64,000 nt of DNA, from assembly GCF_032362555.1 (NCBI RefSeq), contig NC_083531.1:930001-994000 (forward strand). Direction: 5' to 3'. This DNA comes from Amyelois transitella (taxonomy: Eukaryota > Arthropoda > Insecta > Lepidoptera > Pyralidae). Both the position numbers and the translations under genes were made by a program. This document shows positions 55,901 to 64,000 of the stretch, one piece after another (positions within the stretch are counted from its first letter, which is position 1; each line of letters starts with the position of its first letter). Below the pieces are notes generated by a model that did not search any database, was not told where the DNA came from, and saw only the letters and a list, made by a program, of their open reading frames with translations.

Positions 55901-56090
55901 ACTTAATTTTTACCTCTATTTGTAAGCATTCTTGGATTTTTTGTTTAAGTTCCACTCCGTTATTGTCCAAGTCAATAACATTTTGAACTATTGGCATTTT
56001 GTAGCCTGCGCCGCCTCCACACAGTCGACATGCTCGGTAGATCTCGTAAATAGTTTGTTTCTCAACTTTTGAGTTTAAGATACTATCCAT
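43929..56090 (-). CDS. ZAD zinc-finger transcription factor, 12 exons
   Basis: Nuclear DNA-binding regulator. Exons: 56090-55914, 55661-55494, 55193-54990, 54407-54237, 53782-53687, 53294-53197, 52522-52358, 51112-50978, 50137-50004, 47550-47467, 45866-45742, 45329-43929; 2,958 nt, 985 aa, all phases close. The N-terminal ZAD (dimerisation domain of arthropod zinc-finger factors) has Cys21/Cys24 and Cys71/Cys74 (ACRLCGGG, ICELCVDKVNDFYEFMEMC). Residues 116-330 form a basic, Lys- and Pro-rich linker. Zinc fingers: C332-C335-H348-H352, C363-C366-H379-H383, C390-C393-H406-C412, C423-C426-H439-C441, C452-C455-H468-C472; the last three are C2HC-like. The last exon encodes a 466-residue acidic Asp/Asn/Ser/Glu tail. 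ATG at 56090 begins a canonical ZAD start; the GTG two codons earlier is not used. Target genes unknown. Confidence 0.9.
45455..45708 (+). repeat. R1 SINE-like repeat, full length
   Basis: GCCATGTGGTTTCCGGCACC head, CCGCATGGGATATAGACG tail plus TATGTATG; in the last intron of the zinc-finger gene, ending 34 bp from exon 11. Confidence 0.8.
45885..46035 (-). repeat. R5 repeat, 3' part
   Basis: AGAATAGATTTATTTTCAAA to GCAGCATTTACATCGGAC; about 19 bp from the acceptor of zinc-finger exon 11. Confidence 0.7.
46437..47424 (+). repeat. Two tandem 496-bp composite units carrying RTE-like LINE tails
   Basis: Units start CATCACGAAGAAACCTGCAC at 46437 and 46933. Each joins a shared interspersed segment (CGCGAAGGTTGCGGAGGTCA to ATGCAACCGGGACT, also at about 10190-10360) to an R3 LINE end (CGCCGAGCTTGCATGAAGAG to GGCGTGATTTTATGTATG). 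Confidence 0.82.
47588..47842 (-). repeat. R2 tRNA-derived SINE
   Basis: The minus strand has GGCCTCTGTGGCGCAGCGGT and GGTTCGAATCC; a short duplication (TAGATAAAC repeated) sits in the body. It ends 38 bp upstream of zinc-finger exon 10. Confidence 0.85.
47930..48168 (+). repeat. R1 SINE-like repeat
   Basis: Headless R1 ending CCCCGCGAGGGATATAGACG and TATGTATG; it directly abuts the tandem array that begins at about 48170 and supplies part of its unit. Confidence 0.75.
48170..49985. repeat. 283-bp tandem array containing an exon edge and a SINE tail
   Basis: Four units are near-identical at exactly 283-bp spacing (reference point 48710, 48993, 49276, 49559), preceded by two diverged shorter units and followed by ~112-bp units. 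Each 283-bp unit contains two copies of CAGATACTGAGTGCCCTTCA, an R1 tail (CCCCGCGAGGGATATAGACG), and about 40 bp matching the 3' edge of zinc-finger exon 9 with its donor. It lies in intron 9. Confidence 0.95.
51125..51660. repeat. R5 copies, inverted and nested
   Basis: R5-like segments in both orientations: GCTTGACCTAATGACCTCTTAA, CTGCCGCTTCCAAGGCG, and an end TTGAAAATAAATCCAAGC. In intron 7 of the zinc-finger gene. Confidence 0.6.
51690..52270. repeat. Two R1 copies, opposite orientation
   Basis: A degraded plus copy (51690-51850) and a near-complete minus copy (52040-52270). Confidence 0.7.
52659..52895 (+). repeat. R2 tRNA-derived SINE, full length
   Basis: GGCCTCTGTGGCGCAGCGGT head, GGTTCGAATCC B box, TTTGTCCCGTATATA tail. 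It is immediately followed by an R1 element. Confidence 0.88.
52890..53145 (-). repeat. R1 SINE-like repeat, full length
   Basis: ATACATACATATGG tail to GGAACCACACGGC head; joined directly to the R2 tail at 52890. Confidence 0.85.
53490..53635 (-). repeat. R1 SINE-like repeat, head half
   Basis: CCCATCGCCTAAAAAAAGAATC through GTAACCACACGGCTG; the tail half is missing. Confidence 0.65.
53820..53960. mobile_element. R4-related short repeat
   Basis: TATAAAATTCTCGTGTCACA, CGAAACGGCTTGACCGATTC, CATATTGAGTAGGTCTGAGA; the same segments occur at 59590-59700 and 59800-59965. Confidence 0.55.
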
Positions 56091-56260
56091 TTTCACTAAA
56101 ATATCATATTTCTATCAGGATATAAAACTGATAAATACAATGACGACGACAGATTGCCGCGAAGCAGCCATTAACTGTGTGTTGCCATTGTCAAACGGGC
56201 GCTATTAATTTTGCAATTTGTCTCGGCGACTTGGTGCAATCTTAACCAAATTGCTTAATG
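56091..56260 (-). promoter_or_regulatory. Probable promoter and 5' UTR of the zinc-finger gene
   Basis: Upstream of the ATG at 56090, more GC-balanced than flanking DNA and free of recognisable repeats. Role is inferred from position only. Confidence 0.3.
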
Positions 56261-56814
56261 AGTACAAACGAATTTCAGATTAATATTTAAGATATAAGAT
56301 ACAAGAAGAACTATTCAGAAATTTCTATACAAAAACGTCTCCTTTGATGCGGGGTAAGGTTAACGTACACTAAGGCAATTTGAAATTAGTCACAGACTTA
56401 GAAATGTAAAGTTTTTACATACATTTAATACGCATAGCCAAGTCTTTATCACTAATGGAATGGACTGCACCAATGTGTGTGATTTCTGTGGGCTTATAGG
56501 CTATCTGAAGTGCTGATAGCATACTAGTCTATTTTAAAAAAATAGAAGCTTTACCCGCATATTATTATGCTTTCCGCACGGGAAGTCAAGTAACTAATAC
56601 ATTCTATTTATTTTACTTAAAAGCTGACGTAAAATAAAAGTGAAAATTATTGAATTTTAACGATTAATCAATATCAACTTGTTGAAGCACCACCTTGAGA
56701 AAAATTTGTTTATTTAGTTTAGTGTGTGTCTACGTTGTGCATACAATGGAATTCCGATTGTATACGCATTTGGTGGGATAGTGTGTTTTCTTTTTGTGAA
56801 TGTGTAACGATCCA

Positions 56815-57195
56815 TTCATTCATTCATATAATTACGTCTATATCCCTTGTGGGGTAGACAGAGCTAGCAGTCTTGAAAGACTGTCAGGCTACGTTCAGCA
56901 AATAGTCACAGGACATTGCCTAAAAAAAGAATCCCCAGTGCCCTGTGGTTCCCGGCACCATTACAAAAAAGAATAGGACCACTCCATCTCTTTCCCACAC
57001 ATGTCGTAAAAGGCGACTCAGGGATAGGCTTATAAACTTGGGATTCCTCTTTTAGGCGATGGGCTAGCAACCTGTCACTATTTGAATCTCAATTCTATCA
57101 TTAAGTCGAGCAGCTGAACGTGGCCATTCAGTCTTTTCATGACTGTTGGCTCTGTCTACCCCGCAAGGGATATAGATGTGACCATGTATGTATGA
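56815..57195. repeat. Inverted pair of R1 copies
   Basis: A minus copy truncated inside (56815-56940) joined to a full plus copy (56938-57195) that begins GCCCTGTGGTTCCCGGCACC and ends with ATGTATGTATG. Confidence 0.8.
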
Positions 57196-57589
57196 GAAAT
57201 TAAAAAAAACAACTTCCAAGTTTTAATTCTGTTCTAATATAAATTTTGCATTGTGATTAATCAAAAAAAACAATCAACATTGTGATCAATACTAATAAAT
57301 TTAAATTCCAATTTTTTATTTGTGTAACATGAGTACAAGGTCAACAATATTACAATATTATACAATAATGATACAAATTGTATAATGAAAAGAGCCTTTA
57401 GTAATATTTCCGTGATTATTCATGCTGGCAATTCTGAATCATATGTCATGATATTGTATTGTCTTGTCCTCGAATGTCGTTGTCGGTATCGGTAATCACT
57501 TTGTTTGTCTAATTTTGTGAACTACAAGCATTTTGAACTTGAATATTTGTGATTAATTTTGTTTCAAAACTCCAGTGTTTGCTGTGAAT

Positions 57590-57606
57590 TGTATATGGAC
57601 TAAAAG
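57590..57606 (+). other. Possible donor of an untranslated first exon
   Basis: ATGGACTAAAAGTAAGTCAT gives a consensus GTAAGT donor after a short dead-end ATG. It could end a 5' UTR exon of a gene extending past the window, but no partner exon is visible. Confidence 0.15.
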
Positions 57607-57859
57607 TAAGTCATATAGCTTATATTAGTAGAAATGTGTCGGTTGTTTGTGTTACCCGACAAAGTGATAAAGGTACGGTACAACTAACCGTCACTACCTT
57701 TGGAAACTGGCATGCTTTCAGTTCAATTGTGTTTGGCTAAACCCCTATTTCAAATTGGGGTTTCAGGGTTAGTGCTCTGTGTACTATTTAAAATGCACAG
57801 CACGTAGGCAAGATACAATTATTTATTTTGTTAACAAAGTAATGAAAGACCAACAGGAG

Positions 57860-58381
57860 GAAGCATGGCTTTTTAATTCGGCCGGCCTAAATATTAATGT
57901 CAGATTTCTCGGTAATGTACCTTCTAAAAATTCATGATTTATATTTGTATATTTTTATAGGGGAAAATATAAATTTGACTCTGTTCTATTCAACATGATC
58001 CCTCAATATGTTATTTCAAAATAATCTGTGTCAATAAAGACTATTTGTTTATAATATTTTGAGGTTATTTCCTACATAAATTATTATGAAGGTAAACTTA
58101 ATTTTACTATGGATTTTTAAAATATAATAATAATAATTACTATCCTCCCGACCCGTTATGTTTCTTCAAGTGGAGTAGCCCTAAATCTGCCTGTAAACCC
58201 AGATTCCCAGATTCAAAACCTATTAAACACATATCAATGATTCTTTTCTAAGTAATATACATTAGTTTAAATGCTAACCAAAGCACTTCACTGTGAATGG
58301 TCAAACTGATAATACTTTATGTAAAAACCTGACTTACTCAGGCAATATTTTAACCCGATTCTACTAGCATGATGGCGATTT
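57860..58381. repeat. Direct segmental duplication, copy 1
   Basis: From GAAGCATGGCTTTTTAATTC to CTAGCATGATGGCGATT. It nearly matches 60016-60541 over the full ~525 bp with scattered substitutions and small indels. Confidence 0.92.
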
Positions 58382-58389
58382 TTAATTTT

Positions 58390-60000
58390 AAAATTTACGT
58401 ACTGTCATCATGTTTGTTATTTAAATATTTATTTTTTATATTCACATTTATGTGTTTATTAAAATGGACCAAGAAGTTCATAAAAAATGGGTTTATTGTA
58501 TGGGATAGCCCCTTTTATATTAACTTTATTGTTATTTAACCCTTCTTTGCATGATGATGGAAATTTCAATCATAACATTTAGTGAAGAAAAAAAGGTACT
58601 CAAAAACTGTAAACTTTAAATTTGTTTTTGCTGGCAACTTTATAAATGACTATTGCGTACAACAAAACCCTAGTACCAGTCTACTAGAAGAAGAATTACA
58701 ATAAAAAAAAAGAAAGGTCACTTCGGTGTAAATTTCCCAAATGTAAAGGCTATTCCACAATTTCCTGTAATCAATGTGGAGTTAATTTGTGCTTGAATAA
58801 AAATAATAATTGTTTTTTAAATTATCATTTAGAATAAAGGAGAATAAGTAAACAATATCTTTTGACTTATTTAGTAATGAGTTATACATGTAACAATGTA
58901 TAATGATGTAAATTTTCATCACTGTTTTTTAAATAATTCAAATTCTTATTTATACTAGGATTTTTTTAAATATTTTTCCTTTAATCTAGAGCATTAATTA
59001 CATCAACCTGATTTATTTAAAAACAAATAGGAAAAATCATGCAATGAAGGGTTAATTATCTATTATTAAAGGTTATATACAACTAAATATTTTGTGAAAA
59101 TTTTAAACATCTCCTTAATAATATTTAGCAAAAAATACAAAAATTACATGTTCATTTCATAATAATAATTATATTTTTATTGTATTTTTTTTTGTATTTG
59201 ATGTTATACCTGCAATCGGCTTTCTAGCTGTCAAGGTTTATGAGACAGTTTGGTGATTGACGGACAGATGGTGGAGGCTTAGATATGTTCAATAATAACA
59301 ATAGGGTCCTGTTTTATATCATTTTTGTAGGAAACCCTAAAAACTACACACAGAATAAAAGTGTTCTATTGTTATTTAAAAAAAATGTTCTGTACCCAAG
59401 CATAACCCTCGCAATAGGCCTTAGAGCATTGCCATTAAAGAGATAATAGAATTGTTGACACCACCATTGTATTGTTCTTTTCCAAAAATTACCAACCTAT
59501 TGTAATAAATATTGTCTTTAAACTTGAAATCTTTAACTTATACATGACATTTTTATCTAAAACATTACACAGTAACATACCTACATTTTTGTCTCATGTC
59601 ACAATGTTCATTCCCGTACTCCTCCAAAATGGCTTTACCAATTGTCATGAAAGTTTAAGCATATTGAGTAGGTCTGCGAATCAGCCAACATCAATTTTTT
59701 ATACCCCTAAGTGATAAGGGTTGTCCACCCTAAGCATTTTTATTAACTAGAAATTATTAAAATAATATTTATATGGCAAAACAATGTATGCGGGAACAGC
59801 TTGTCTTATGTATAAAATTGTCGTAGTTCGTTACCATACTCCTCCGAAACGGCTTGACCGATTCTCATGAAATTTGTGAGCATATTGAGTAGGTCTGAGA
59901 ATCCGCCAATATCTATTTTTTCATACCCACACAATGCAAAACAACATTTGCCGGGACAGCTAGTTTTTATCTATAACAATATGCATAGTAACATAAACAA
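58390..60000. other. AT-rich spacer between duplicate segments
   Basis: Contains two R4-related repeats (about 59590-59700 and 59800-59965) sharing CATATTGAGTAGGTCTG. No gene was recognised. Confidence 0.45.
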
Positions 60001-60015
60001 TTTTATTCTGCGAAC

Positions 60016-60541
60016 GAAGCATGGCTTTTTAATTCGGCGGGCCTAAATATTAATGTCAGATTTCTTGGTAGTGTACCTTCTAAAAATTCATGATTTATAT
60101 TTGTATATTTTTATAGGGGAAAATATAAATTTGACTCTGTTCTATTCAACTTTATCCCTCAATATGTTATATCAAAATAATCTGTGTCAATAAAGACTAT
60201 TTGTTTATAATATTTTGAGGTTATTTCCTACATAAATTATTATGAAGGTAAACTTAATTTTTCTATGGATTTTTAAAATATAATAATAATTATAACTATC
60301 CTCCCGACCCGTTATGTTTCTTCATGTGGAGTAGCCCTAGGTCTGCCTGTAAACCCAGATTCCCAGATTCAAAACCTATTAAACACATATCAATGATTCT
60401 TTTCTTAGTAATATACATTAGTTTAATTGCTAACCAAAGCACTTCACTGTGAATGGTCAAACTGGTAATGCTTTATGTAAAAACCTGACTTACTCAGGCA
60501 ATATTTTAAACCCGGGCTGTTCTACTAGCATGATGGCGATT
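60016..60541. repeat. Direct segmental duplication, copy 2
   Basis: Second copy of the 57860-58381 segment, same orientation, about 2.16 kb away. Differences include CCCGGGCTGTTCTACTAG against CCCGATTCTACTAG near the end. Confidence 0.92.
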
Positions 60542-60699
60542 TACACTTACTATTCACCTTCTTAGATGACTTAGCTAAGGCACACAACAAGAGGTTTTTA
60601 TGAAGTCCTACCGCTTCCAAAGCGAAATCAGAAAAAAAACGTAGGTTATGAGGTACAATGGTGGACTTATTGCTAAAGCAATCTCTTCCAGTCAACCTT

Positions 60700-60965
60700 A
60701 GGGTGGGAGGAAGATTACATAACATGTAATCAAGTCTATATCCCTTGCGGGGTAGACAGAGCCAACAGTCATTAAAAGACTGAAAGGCCATGTTCAGGTG
60801 TTTGGCTTAATGATAGAATTAAGATTCAAATAGTGACAGGTTGCTATTGCATCGCCGTAAAGAGGAATCCCAAGTATACGAGTATAAGCCTATCCCTTAG
60901 TCACCTTTCGCTAAAGAGATGGGAGTGCTCCTTTTCATTTGTCTATTGGGTAACGACGGCACTGG
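60700..60965 (-). repeat. R1 SINE-like repeat, diverged
   Basis: CCCTTGCGGGGTAGACAGAG through TTAGTCACCTTTCGC to a damaged head (GGTAACGACGGCAC). Confidence 0.7.
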
Positions 60966-62127
60966 TGGGAGGAAACTAAACTTTTACTATGCAGTGATTT
61001 TGGACTATGTTTTTATTAATACTATATGTATGCTGATTTTCAGTGAATTTGGAACTTTTTTTTTTGTAATCTGGTTTTAGTCAAAACCGAAAGAAGAAGA
61101 AACAGAAAGCAAAAATCTTTAATATTATGTATATGACTACCCCAATGTTTACAAACAAAAATGCACCCTAAAATTTTGCGTCGCATTTTCCTATTACGTA
61201 TTTGTAGTTCTACGAAATCATGACGTCACGGTGACGCAATCTATTTAAATATGTTGCAATGTCACAGTATAAGTAAATCAGTAGGACAATGTATTTTTTA
61301 ACAATATTAGCTTTTGCGCGTCACTTATTTAAACCCTTTATTTAAACCCATGGGAAAAAGTAGTCCATGTTAATCCTGAATGTTTTGTTTTAGAGCAAGA
61401 TCCCAGAGCCGTAAGACACAACTTATTTTCTAAAGAATGGATCTTTCGATTCTCAGTAGTCTTTCATGTACTTTTAATACCTGCATGTTTGTGAGACTTG
61501 CCCGGTGACACCTGCGCAGGTACCAGGCGAGAAAGGTAACTAAAAATCACAGTTACTTAACTTAAATTTTTATGACTGATTTTTATATATATTTTATAGA
61601 CTATTACTCTGAAGTCATATCAGAGAAGTCAGACGCTTTCCATGCGCCAGAACTTTTGTCAGACGCTTTAAAGCTCTATCAAAAAAAAATTAACTTAATT
61701 TATTTTTAAATGTCTGACTTTTATATATGTTATTCAGATAACTATTACAAAGTTGTATTAAATCAGTCAGACAGTTTGTAATGACCAAACACCCCTTAAA
61801 CACAAGAATTACTCAGCCTCGAGTATGAGCGCGATAGCACAATGCGCATGCGCGTCAGAGTAAAATCTCTAATAATTAATTGAAAAGTACTTACTGTTTT
61901 CAATTTCATATTTTTGCATATCTATTCAAATACGATGAAATTTATAATTAAAATAATAATTAATCATTTTTAATATAATATAATATATTGCATATAAATA
62001 GGGGAAAATGAATTTTTTTGTAGCAATAGCCTTTCAAAAAGAATGATTTTTATTTTATTTTTTTAAAATATATCTATTATAATAATTTCAATAAAAAAAA
62101 ATTAATTATGATTAATCAATTGAATAA

Positions 62128-62328
62128 TTATTTTATTGTCCCTTTATCATCTTCATCATCAAAATAATCATTTGAATTTTCATCATTTATTAAATCTCTA
62201 TAATGTCCACTCAAGTCATCGTCCTCATCATCAGTTAGATTGTCGTTGCTGGCAGAATTTTCCGTAAAAATAAAATCATAAACAATTAAAAAATAGTATA
62301 GTAATAGTAAACCTATAACATATAAATA
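62128..62328 (-). pseudogene. Acidic C-terminal ORF fragment inside the fold-back centre
   Basis: A 66-codon open frame: a hydrophobic stretch (VIGLLLLYYFLIVYDF) then a very acidic tail (NLTDDEDDDLSGHYRDL, NDYFDDEDD) and a TAA at 62128. Upstream it is cut by an R1 insertion, so no start is visible. It could be the end of a transposon-encoded or captured host protein, or chance coding in AT-rich DNA. Confidence 0.35.
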
Positions 62329-62331
62329 TAA

Positions 62332-62519
62332 GTGAAAGGCGACTAAGGGATAGGCTTACAAACTTGGGATTCTTTTTTAGGCGATGGGCGAGCAACCTAT
62401 CACTATTTGAATCTCAATTCTATCATTAAGCCAAATAGCTGAACGTGGCCATTTAGTCTTTTCAAGACTGTTGGCTCTGTCTATCCCGCAAGGGATATAG
62501 ACGTGACCATATGTATGTA
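62332..62519 (+). repeat. R1 SINE-like repeat, headless
   Basis: AAAGGCGACTAAGGGATAGG through CCGCAAGGGATATAGACG and TATGTATG; inserted within the fold-back centre. Confidence 0.8.
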
Positions 62520-62550
62520 GTCTACTTTAATTTCGACACCACCGCAACGG

Positions 62551-62622
62551 CTTCGATGGTCCAGTGATTAGCGCGTGAGACTGTGAAGTTGGCGGTCCGA
62601 GTTCGAGTCCCAACAATAACAA
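62551..62622 (+). repeat. tRNA-like segment (SINE head or tRNA pseudogene)
   Basis: GATGGTCCAGTGATTAGCGC looks like an A box and GAGTTCGAGTCCC like a B box at tRNA-like spacing, but the acceptor and T stems do not pair well, so it is not called as a working tRNA. Confidence 0.5.
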
Positions 62623-63479
62623 GATATATATTAATTTTTATTATTATTAAAATAAAATTTAAAAATGTTTTTTTTGTGTTGTTTGAGTATTTATTAAAAA
62701 AACTGAAAATCAAAATACTACATATAATCATACGGTAAAAATATTTTGTCTGTACATTTAATATTTTGACTAAAACAAATAGAGATTTTTTTTTACATTT
62801 TTTGTCTGTCTGTCTGTATGATTAAGATTCAACTCGAACTTTACGCGGACAACGTCGCGGGCAACAGCTAGTATGCAATATATTATATTATTTTAAAAAT
62901 GATTAATTATTATTTTAATTATAAATTTCATCGTATTTGAATAGATATGCAAAAATATGAAATTGAAAACAGTAAGTACTTTTCAAATATTAGATATTTT
63001 ACTCTGACGCGCATGCGCATTGTGCTATCGCGCTCATACTCGAGGCTGATTAATTCTTGTGTTTAAGGGGTGTTTGGTCATTACAAACTGTCTGACTGAT
63101 TTAATACAACTTTGTAATAGTTATCTGAATAACATATATAAAAGTCAGACATTTAAAAATAAATTAAGTTAATTTTTTTTTGATAGAGCTTTAAAGCGTC
63201 TGACAGAAGTTCTGGCGCATGGAAAGCGTCTGACTTCTCTGATATGACTTCAGAGTAATAGTCTATAAAATATATATAAAAATCAGTCATAAAAATTTAA
63301 GTTAAGTAACTGTGATTTTTAGTTACCTTTCTCGCCTGGTACCTGCGCAGGTGTCACCGGGCAAGTCTCACAAACATGCAGGTATTAAAAGTACATGAAA
63401 GACTACTGAGAATCGAAAGATCCATTCTTTAGAAAATAAGTTGTGTCTTACGGCTCTGGGATCTTGGACTATTTAGCGT

Positions 63480-64000
63480 TGTGCTAAATATCAGCGAAAT
63501 CGGTGTAGTATTTTTTGCGTGTGTTACAAAAATTAAACAAAAATATTAGTACATACTTTATAATTATAGTATGGATTTTTTACACATGTTTTATTATTTT
63601 TTTTTTCATAAAAGACTACTGTGTATTTAACATACATATACACACAATCACGTCTACATCTATTGCTAGGCAGACGTAGCTAACAGTCTCGAAAAGACTG
63701 AGGGCCCACGTATAGCTTAATGATAGAATTGAGACACTAGTTGTAACAGTTCCCTTTTTTGGTTTATTAATTTATGAAGATTTTCATTCATGTAAAAGTT
63801 TGTTGCTGAAGTCATCATTAGCATACAAACTTTTTAAATGGAACTAGCTTTCGTCCGCGGCTCCGCCAGAGTTTAACGAGAAATCTTAGTAATTTCCTTT
63901 TCCGTGAATTTCGTCTTAGTGCACGTGCTAGATCACATAAAAAATTTCAAATTTGTAGAAATAATTGTTTAAAATAACATAATGAGCTTTTATGTTATAA
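63480..64000. other. End of window, R1 scrap only
   Basis: A degraded minus-oriented R1 fragment at about 63640-63760 and an R4-like end (CTAGCTTTCGTCCGCGGCTC) at about 63843. No gene was seen. Confidence 0.45.

Larger units (their letters stand above)
61396..63476. mobile_element. Fold-back structure with ~600-bp inverted arms
   Basis: The left arm 61396-61996 (starts CAAGATCCCAGAGCCGTAAG) is the near-perfect reverse complement of the right arm 62872-63476 (ends CTTACGGCTCTGGGATCTTG). The ~875-bp centre holds an acidic open frame, an R1 copy, a tRNA-like segment and an R4-type end that abuts the right arm. I see no clear target duplication, so it may be a fold-back transposon or an inverted duplication. 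Confidence 0.85.

Overview
The window is animal nuclear DNA and almost certainly from a moth or butterfly (Lepidoptera). It holds AT-rich introns with GT/AG splice sites. It is dense in short interspersed repeats of the kind known from lepidopteran genomes: tRNA-derived SINEs, elements reading CTAGCTGTGCCCGCGAC and TATAATATTAGTATAGAT at their ends, RTE-like LINE 3' ends with (TATG)n tails, and hAT transposons. I cannot name the species. There is no operon, CRISPR array or prokaryotic signal. All gene models below were assembled by hand from reading frame plus splice-site phase; in the three long models every intron phase closes and the total length divides by three.

Layout. (1) 420-11630, plus strand: an 11-exon F-box/leucine-rich-repeat gene (697 aa, most like FBXL12 in plan), with a small unidentified divergent ORF at 92-391. 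Its introns carry an inverted SINE pair, two (GGAATAGAGT)n minisatellite blocks and an ATTC microsatellite. (2) 14009-20048: three clustered genes for unrecognised, mutually homologous secreted proteins (two minus, one plus). They share a tiny first exon that ends inside the signal peptide, a basic RxKR-type cleavage site and a C-terminal F-[KN]-[IV]-G-Y block. This is the best candidate here for an undescribed gene family. (3) 22272-31974, minus strand: a 9-exon gene for a type II membrane glycoprotein (585 aa if the ATG at 31974 is used) with a proline-rich cytoplasmic tail, one membrane span and a C-terminal four-cysteine domain. (4) 43929-56090, minus strand: a 12-exon ZAD zinc-finger transcription factor gene (985 aa). 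(5) 56.2-64 kb: no supported gene. It holds a 0.52 kb direct duplication, SINEs, and a 2.1 kb fold-back structure with arms of about 600 bp.

The recurring oddity is duplication of exon edges. In the membrane-protein gene an 8-bp hAT target-site duplication exactly copies a 5' splice site, a 3' splice site is triplicated at 85-bp period, and the cytoplasmic exon has a shuffled partial copy in the next intron. In the zinc-finger gene the last ~40 bp of exon 9 plus its donor has been swept into a 283-bp tandem array. Repeats labelled R1 to R6 below are my own working names.
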